Origin: DASRHK01 sp035650495 | GTDB lineage: Bacteria; Pseudomonadota; Gammaproteobacteria; Nevskiales; Nevskiaceae | Reading direction: 5' to 3' | DNA: 34,802 bases | NCBI GenBank assembly: GCA_035650495.1 | Contig: DASRHK010000130.1 | Span: 1 to 34,802, forward strand | In this document: positions 30,170 to 34,802 of the stretch, piece after piece | How positions within the stretch are numbered: position 1 is the first letter of the stretch | How the letters are laid out: every line of letters begins with the position of its first letter | The notes under the pieces: model-generated | Database searches by the model: none | The model's input: the letters and a program-made list of their open reading frames with translations, nothing else | What the model was told of the DNA's origin: nothing | Position numbers and translations under genes: made by a program

Positions 30170-31471
30170 CTACTTCTTCGCGATCTTCGTCGCGAACATC
30201 CAGAGATAGCCTTCGGGATCGCGCAGCAGCACGGTGCGCTCGCCGAAGCTGCGATCGGTCAGCGGCTCGATCACTTCCGCGCCCGCCGCGGTCGCCTGCT
30301 TCGCCAGCGCGTCGACGTCCGGCACGTAGATGTAGAACTGCGACGACGGCATCAGCTTCTGCGTCGCCGGCGCCAGCCGGCCGGTGCCCGGCGATTCGGC
30401 GCCGAGCATGATCACCGCGTCCTGGTATTTCACTTCGGCGTAGGTGAGACGGCCCTGCGCGTCGAGCGTCTGGATGCCCGGCGTGAAGCCGAACGCCTTC
30501 TGATAGAACTGCAGCGCCGCCGACGGATCGCGGCAATACAGATAGGTCATCAGCCATGGCGCGCCGGCGGCGCGGGGATCGCGCGGTGCCGCGGTGACCG
30601 CCACGGTCGCAGCCACCGGCTTCACGTCGTAGCCGCGCGCCTTCAGCGCGGCGATCACGCCGTCGGGGCCGATCCAGTGCGCCGCGCCCGCGATGACGAG
30701 CTGCGTGTGCTCGCCGGCGATGATCCTGGTGAGCTTCGGCAGCCACGCCTGATTGCGGTTGGCGAGCAGCCGCACGTAAGCCTCGGGATAGCGCGTGCGG
30801 AAATCGCGCAGCACTTTCTCCATGCCCGCGATGTCGCCGCTCTGCCAGGTCTTGAGCAACAGATCCGGCCCGAGGCTCGCGTCGGTGAGCTCGTCGAGCG
30901 TGGCCGCGAGGAATTGCGCGCCGAGCGCGTCGGGCATGTCGGTGAACAGCCCGAGCTGCTGGCTCGGCTCCTCGAGCCACGAGATCGACTTCGCATCGGC
31001 CTGCGCGCGCGCGAAGAAGCGCTGATCGATGCCGTTCTCCGGCGAGAAGCCGGCGTGCGTCGCCGACAGCACTTCCATCGTCATCGCGCAGAACCACGCC
31101 TTGAACGCGTCGCAGATGTTCGACGGCATCTGCCATTCGGCGGCGCGCTTCTGCAGCTTCTGATAGAGCGCAGGCTTGATCTTGCTGCGCAGGCCGGCGG
31201 GGTCCTTCGCCGAGTCGAGCAGCTGCGCCTGCAGCTCGGGCGACGACAAGGCGGCGATGTCGCTCTCGAAGACGAGCCCCTCAGCCGCCTCGTAGGCGGA
31301 CTCGAGCGCCGGCGGCGTCTGTGCCGCCTCCTCGGGCAGCATGTGCACCGAGCCCTGCAGGTAGTGCACGGCGCGCGGGCCCTGCACACGCCAGAGGAAC
31401 GGCGAATCCTCCGCGGTCGCGGTCGTTGCGACGGCGACGAGAAGCAGCGCGAGCGCCCGCATGATGCTCAT
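30170..31471 (-). CDS. TraB/GumN-family protein fused to a VOC (glyoxalase-like) domain
   Basis: An exported 433-residue protein with an uncommon domain pair. Signal peptide MSIMRALALLLVAVATTATA (1-20). Residues 23-285 are TraB/GumN-like: YLQGSVHMLP (38-46), ANRNQAWLPKL (237-246) and AGAAHWIGPDGV (261-272) correspond to the GTxH, ERN and GAGH motifs. A linker AAPRDPRAAG (294-303) leads to a VOC domain (305-433; MTYLYCRDPSAALQFYQKAFGF, RDPEGYLWMF) of the PhnB-like type. TraB/GumN proteins are thought to be metal-dependent peptidases; the VOC partner may bind a metal or ligand. The frame is open across the linker, so this is a true fusion in this sequence. ATG 31471 overlaps the upstream stop (ATGA). 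Function unknown. Confidence 0.85.
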   Translation of the reverse strand: MSIMRALALLLVAVATTATAEDSPFLWRVQGPRAVHYLQGSVHMLPEEAAQTPPALESAYEAAEGLVFESDIAALSSPELQAQLLDSAKDPAGLRSKIKPALYQKLQKRAAEWQMPSNICDAFKAWFCAMTMEVLSATHAGFSPENGIDQRFFARAQADAKSISWLEEPSQQLGLFTDMPDALGAQFLAATLDELTDASLGPDLLLKTWQSGDIAGMEKVLRDFRTRYPEAYVRLLANRNQAWLPKLTRIIAGEHTQLVIAGAAHWIGPDGVIAALKARGYDVKPVAATVAVTAAPRDPRAAGAPWLMTYLYCRDPSAALQFYQKAFGFTPGIQTLDAQGRLTYAEVKYQDAVIMLGAESPGTGRLAPATQKLMPSSQFYIYVPDVDALAKQATAAGAEVIEPLTDRSFGERTVLLRDPEGYLWMFATKIAKK

Positions 31472-32172
31472 GAAGGCTTGGACACTGCCTTTCGCATTGC
31501 GCTCGGACGGATCGAGAACCATTTCGCGTATTCGCTGCGATCCGCGGGCAATGCGTCATTGCCGGAGAGGAACGCGTCGAGATATTCGAGATCGTCGAAA
31601 CCCCAGAAGATTTCTCCGCGTGCGATCATCGTCGGCACGCCGAACGCGCCGACGGCGAACGCATTCTCCAGATTGGTCTTGAGCTGCGCCTTCACCGCGT
31701 CCGTTGCGATCGCGCTCATCACGGCATCGGCGTCGAGGCCGCACGCGGCGACTTCCGCGCGCACGACTTCTTCGGTCGACACGGCTTTGCTCTCGACCCA
31801 CGTCGCAGTCCACAGCCGGTCGACGAGCTTCAGCCGGTCGGCGCCTTGCACCGCGCAGCACGCGCGCAGCGGCAGGAGCGGATTGAACGGATGCGAGCTC
31901 GGCGGCGCGATCGGGATGTCGTGCAGCTTCGCCTTGCGCAGCACGTTCCACAGCATCCAGCGCGCTTTCGACGGCATTTCCGCCGGACCCTTCTGACCGA
32001 AGCGCTCGAGGAATCCGGCGAACAGCACCGGCACCGGCTCGATGGTCAAGCCGTACTTGCGCGCGATCTCCGGCGCCTTCGCCCACGCGAGATAGGCGTT
32101 GTGCGAGATGAAGTCGAACAGGAAGTAGAGTTTCTTCGGGTCCCCAAAAACTTTTTGGCCCGCGCTATTCAT
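31468..32172 (-). CDS. DsbA-family isomerase (2-hydroxychromene-2-carboxylate isomerase-like)
   Basis: A 234-residue cytoplasmic thioredoxin-fold protein of the HCCA isomerase/GST-kappa group. YFLFDFISHNAYLAWAK at 16-32 matches the conserved DFxSPxxYLA signature with the active Ser, and AFGVPTMIARGEIFWGFDDLEYL near the C-terminus is the cis-Pro and glutathione-binding region. HCCA isomerases use glutathione in naphthalene breakdown, but most genomic members have other, unknown substrates, and no aromatic-degradation genes are nearby. The first 8 bases overlap the ttcA 3' end, and its stop overlaps the TraB-VOC start. Confidence 0.88.
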   Translation of the reverse strand: MNSAGQKVFGDPKKLYFLFDFISHNAYLAWAKAPEIARKYGLTIEPVPVLFAGFLERFGQKGPAEMPSKARWMLWNVLRKAKLHDIPIAPPSSHPFNPLLPLRACCAVQGADRLKLVDRLWTATWVESKAVSTEEVVRAEVAACGLDADAVMSAIATDAVKAQLKTNLENAFAVGAFGVPTMIARGEIFWGFDDLEYLDAFLSGNDALPADRSEYAKWFSIRPSAMRKAVSKPS

Positions 32173-33091
32173 TCACGGCCTCGGCGTCCGGCATCAGCCA
32201 GTTCACCGCGTCGCTGCTGGGCAGGACGCCCGAATGCGGCGAGGCGGCATGGACGCCGCTCTCCGAGCCGCCGCGACCACCACCCAATCCGGCGAAGTCG
32301 AACAGCTTCGGATCCGCGAGCTGCGACGGTGCGACGTTGGTGAGGGCAGCGAAGATCTTCTCGATGCGATCGGGATGCTCCTTCTCCCAGGCGTGCATCT
32401 GCTTGCGCACCTGCTTGCGCTGCAGGTTCTCCTGCGAGCCGCAGAGATTGCACGGGATGATCGGGAATTCCTTCTGTTTCGCGTACGCCTCGATGTCGCG
32501 CTCGCGCACATAGGCGAGCGGGCGGATGACGATGTTGCGCCCGTCGTCGCTCTGCAGCTTCGGCGGCATCGCCGCCATGCGGCCGCCGAAGAACAGGTTC
32601 AGGAAGAACGTCGCGACGATGTCGTCCTTGTGATGGCCGAGCGCGATCTTGTTGTAGCCGTTCTCGTGCGCGAACGTGTAGAGCGCGCCGCGCCGCAATC
32701 GCGAGCACAGCGAGCACATCGTCTTGCCTTCGGGGATCACGCGCTTCACGACGGAATACGTGTCCTGCTCGAGAATCTTGTAGGCCACGCCGATCTTCTT
32801 GCAGTAATCCGGAATCACGTGCTCCGGGAAGTCGGGCTGCTTCTGATCGAGATTGAGCGCGAGGATCTCGAAGTCGACCGGCGCGCTTTCGCGCAGGCCG
32901 AGCAGCACGTCGAGCATGGTCCACGAATCCTTGCCGCCCGACAGGCACACCATCACCCGATCGCCGTCCTCGATCATCCGGTAATCGGTGATCGCCTGGC
33001 CGACCTGGCGGCGGATGCGCTTGGCGAGCTTGTTCGACTCGAGCGACTGCGACGCTCGCGGCCGATGGAAGTGGACGACGCTCTCGCTCAC
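32165..33091 (-). CDS. ttcA: tRNA 2-thiocytidine(32) synthetase TtcA
   Basis: A 308-residue PP-loop ATPase with an iron-sulfur cluster that thiolates cytidine 32 of tRNA. PP-loop SGGKDSW at 51-57; paired CxxC motifs Cys126-Cys129 (CSLC) and Cys214-Cys217 (CNLC) hold the cluster, as known for TtcA; GHHKDDIVATFFLN is the second ATP-site motif. The start is GTG 33091, overlapping the transporter stop (GTGA). The C-terminal 40 residues (from about GLGGGRGGSE) are low-complexity and variable in the family. Confidence 0.95.
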   Translation of the reverse strand: MSESVVHFHRPRASQSLESNKLAKRIRRQVGQAITDYRMIEDGDRVMVCLSGGKDSWTMLDVLLGLRESAPVDFEILALNLDQKQPDFPEHVIPDYCKKIGVAYKILEQDTYSVVKRVIPEGKTMCSLCSRLRRGALYTFAHENGYNKIALGHHKDDIVATFFLNLFFGGRMAAMPPKLQSDDGRNIVIRPLAYVRERDIEAYAKQKEFPIIPCNLCGSQENLQRKQVRKQMHAWEKEHPDRIEKIFAALTNVAPSQLADPKLFDFAGLGGGRGGSESGVHAASPHSGVLPSSDAVNWLMPDAEAVNE

Positions 33092-34802
33092 GCCGCAGCC
33101 TCCGCCGGACGAACGTGCGTCCGCTCGCGATAGAAGCCCGCGACGAAGATGAACAGCACCGCGGCGCCGCCAGCGACGGCCGCGAAGAACAGGAAGTATT
33201 GCGGGCCGACCAGCTTGTAGGTCGACACGTGCGTCGAGTCGGCCTTGAAGGCGCCCGTCGAGACGACCGGCTTGTTGTGGATCGCGTCGAGCAGGCGCAC
33301 GCGATGCGCTGCCTCGTCGATCTCGCCGACGAGGAAGGTGCCGTTGAGCGGCGATTGCGTGGGTGCGGTCGCGCTGGTCTCGCCGGGATTGGTCACCGTG
33401 ATGCCGGTGTCGCCGTCGAAGTCGATCTTCTGGCCGAGCTTGAGCTTCGACGTGTCCTGCAGCGTCACCCAGGTCTGCTCGCCCGCGGTGATGCCGGACG
33501 CGGGCAGTCCGGTCACCATCGCGCCGTTGACCTGCGCGGTGAAGGCATTGCCGATCGACACCGCGAGCAGATAGGTCGCGGCCATGATGAAGCTCTTCAC
33601 CTTGAGCGGCGCCTGCATGTAGGAGAACTCGAGCGCGGTGATCGAGATCAGCACTTCGGCCGCGGTGAGGATGACGTAAGACAGCATCTGCCACCAGACG
33701 CTGACGACTTCGCCGTGCATGATCCGGTTCTCGATCAGCGCGACCGGCAGGAACGACGCCGCGATCACCCACAGACCGATGCCGATCTTGCGCAGCGGCG
33801 TGAGCGTGAACATGCGGCCCATCACCGGATACACGAAGAAGGTGAAGATCGGCACCATCACGAGGATGAGCAGGCCGTTCACGACCTGGATCTGCGACGG
33901 CAGGATCTCATAGCTCGCGAGGCCGGAGAGTCCGGGCACGGCTGCGAGGAAGCCGAACAGATGCTTGTCCATCAGATCGGAGGTCGCCTGCAGCGTGAAG
34001 GTCTGGCCATTGGACTGATCCCACAGCGCCCAGAAGATCGCGACGAACACGTAGTAAATCAGCGCGAGCCCGGTGATCTGCTTCAGCGCGTCGCCGGTGA
34101 ACGCTTCTTCCATCCACGAGCGCAGCTCCGGCGGAAGCTTCTGCTTCACGCCGGTCTTCAGGCAGATCGCTGCGACGGCGACGAGGAGCGCCAACAGCGT
34201 GAGCAAGGCGGCGAGCGTGCGGTAATCGGGTCCGACGACGCTGAACACCCACGCCGAGATGCCGAGCACGGGTAAGAGCGCGAGCATGAACAGCGCCATG
34301 CCCTTGCCGGCGCCTCGCGTCATCGCCGGCGGCACCACGACGAATTTCCTGCGGCCGAGCCAGAACACGACGGTGGCGACGAACATCGCGATCGCCGGGA
34401 TGCCGAATGCGACCTTCGGCCCGTACGAGTTGAGCCAGATCGGGCAGAAGTAGATCGAGATCGACGAGCCCGCGTTGATCGACAGATAGAAGTAGCTGAA
34501 GCCGCGCTCGATGAGATGCTTGTTCTTCTCGGTGAACTGGTCGCCGACGTTGGTCGACACACAGGGCTTGATGCCGCCGGTGCCGATCGCCATCAGCAGC
34601 AGGCCGCCGGCGAGCGACGCCGGACCGCTGCCGAGCGCGATCACCGCGCAGCCCGCGCAGTAGACCATCGCGAGCGTCATGATCGTGCGGTACTTGCCCC
34701 AGAAGACATCGGAGATGATCGCGCCGATCAGCGGGAAGAAATAAGCGCCGAACTTGAATAGCGATTGCCACACCGTCGCCTCGGCCTGGCCGAAGTGCAG
34801 AT
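33088..34802 (-). CDS. POT/PTR2-family proton-dependent oligopeptide transporter, 5'-truncated by window
   Basis: Inner-membrane MFS symporter that takes up di- and tripeptides with protons. The frame is open to the last base (LHFGQAEATVWQSLFKFG...), matching the family region just after the first helix, so only a short N-terminal part is missing. Visible signatures are YFFPLIGAIISDVFWGKYRT, the PTR2 segment FSYFYLSINAGSSIS, and LEFSYMQAPLKVKSFIMA. There are about 12 or more helices in 571 visible codons, plus a periplasmic insert of about 100 residues before the last helices (AGEQTWVTLQDTSK...), longer than in E. coli DtpA-type members. The stop overlaps ttcA by 4 nt. Confidence 0.92.
   Translation of the reverse strand, partial: LHFGQAEATVWQSLFKFGAYFFPLIGAIISDVFWGKYRTIMTLAMVYCAGCAVIALGSGPASLAGGLLLMAIGTGGIKPCVSTNVGDQFTEKNKHLIERGFSYFYLSINAGSSISIYFCPIWLNSYGPKVAFGIPAIAMFVATVVFWLGRRKFVVVPPAMTRGAGKGMALFMLALLPVLGISAWVFSVVGPDYRTLAALLTLLALLVAVAAICLKTGVKQKLPPELRSWMEEAFTGDALKQITGLALIYYVFVAIFWALWDQSNGQTFTLQATSDLMDKHLFGFLAAVPGLSGLASYEILPSQIQVVNGLLILVMVPIFTFFVYPVMGRMFTLTPLRKIGIGLWVIAASFLPVALIENRIMHGEVVSVWWQMLSYVILTAAEVLISITALEFSYMQAPLKVKSFIMAATYLLAVSIGNAFTAQVNGAMVTGLPASGITAGEQTWVTLQDTSKLKLGQKIDFDGDTGITVTNPGETSATAPTQSPLNGTFLVGEIDEAAHRVRLLDAIHNKPVVSTGAFKADSTHVSTYKLVGPQYFLFFAAVAGGAAVLFIFVAGFYRERTHVRPAEAAA

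Overview
The window is high-GC, gene-dense Gram-negative DNA. Gene content points to a proteobacterium, most likely in the betaproteobacterial branch: L-Ara4N lipid A modification, Kdo and heptosyl transferases, LptM, TamAB, a cytochrome c4/DsbA/EngB/PolA block, and a TtcA/POT pair. Species cannot be named from sequence alone. Genes are packed with many 1, 4 or 8 nt overlaps, so most runs look like translationally coupled operons. No rRNA, tRNA, CRISPR array, insertion sequence, prophage or integrase was seen.

Layout. (1) 1-6869, + strand: an arn operon for 4-amino-4-deoxy-L-arabinose addition to lipid A: ArnT-like transferase (5' end cut by the window), one small ArnE/F-type flippase subunit, ArnB, ArnC, the two halves of ArnA as separate genes, then ArnD behind a 124 nt leader with a strong hairpin. 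A probable terminator follows. (2) 7002-8222: a secreted Kelch-repeat protein. (3) 8219-12283, - strand: NhaP2-type antiporter, PAS-GGDEF diguanylate cyclase and WaaA (Kdo transferase), with REP-like hairpins in front of nhaP2. (4) 12318-15206: LpxL-type acyltransferase and a glycosyltransferase-like protein (+), convergent and overlapping with WaaC (-). (5) 15291-17433: a secreted TPR protein and an L,D-transpeptidase, both ending in an NTF2-like domain. (6) 17449-22424: dsbA and cytochrome c4 (-), engB (+), a 196 nt intergenic region, and polA (-). (7) 22421-24637: lptM-lysA-polA overlap as one operon; a carboxylesterase diverges from lptM. (8) 24640-30137: tamA-tamB (-). (9) 30170-34802: a POT transporter (cut by the window), ttcA, a DsbA-family isomerase-like protein and a TraB/GumN-VOC fusion, all overlapping on the - strand.

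Much of the window serves the outer membrane: lipid A charge modification (arn), inner core assembly (waaA, lpxL, waaC), LPS export assembly (lptM), outer membrane protein and lipid transport (tamAB), and envelope peptidoglycan or thiol chemistry (L,D-transpeptidase, dsbA).

The most striking non-coding signal lies between engB and polA. On the - strand, four consecutive stem-loops each present a C-rich loop, and the last one is a textbook intrinsic terminator (10 bp stem, then six T). This is the chromosomal slot that holds Spot 42 in E. coli and ErsA in Pseudomonas, so I propose an sRNA gene. The second is a 45 bp repeat inserted twice, in frame and exactly 300 bp apart, in lysA; one copy forms the LysA C-terminus right at the polA start.
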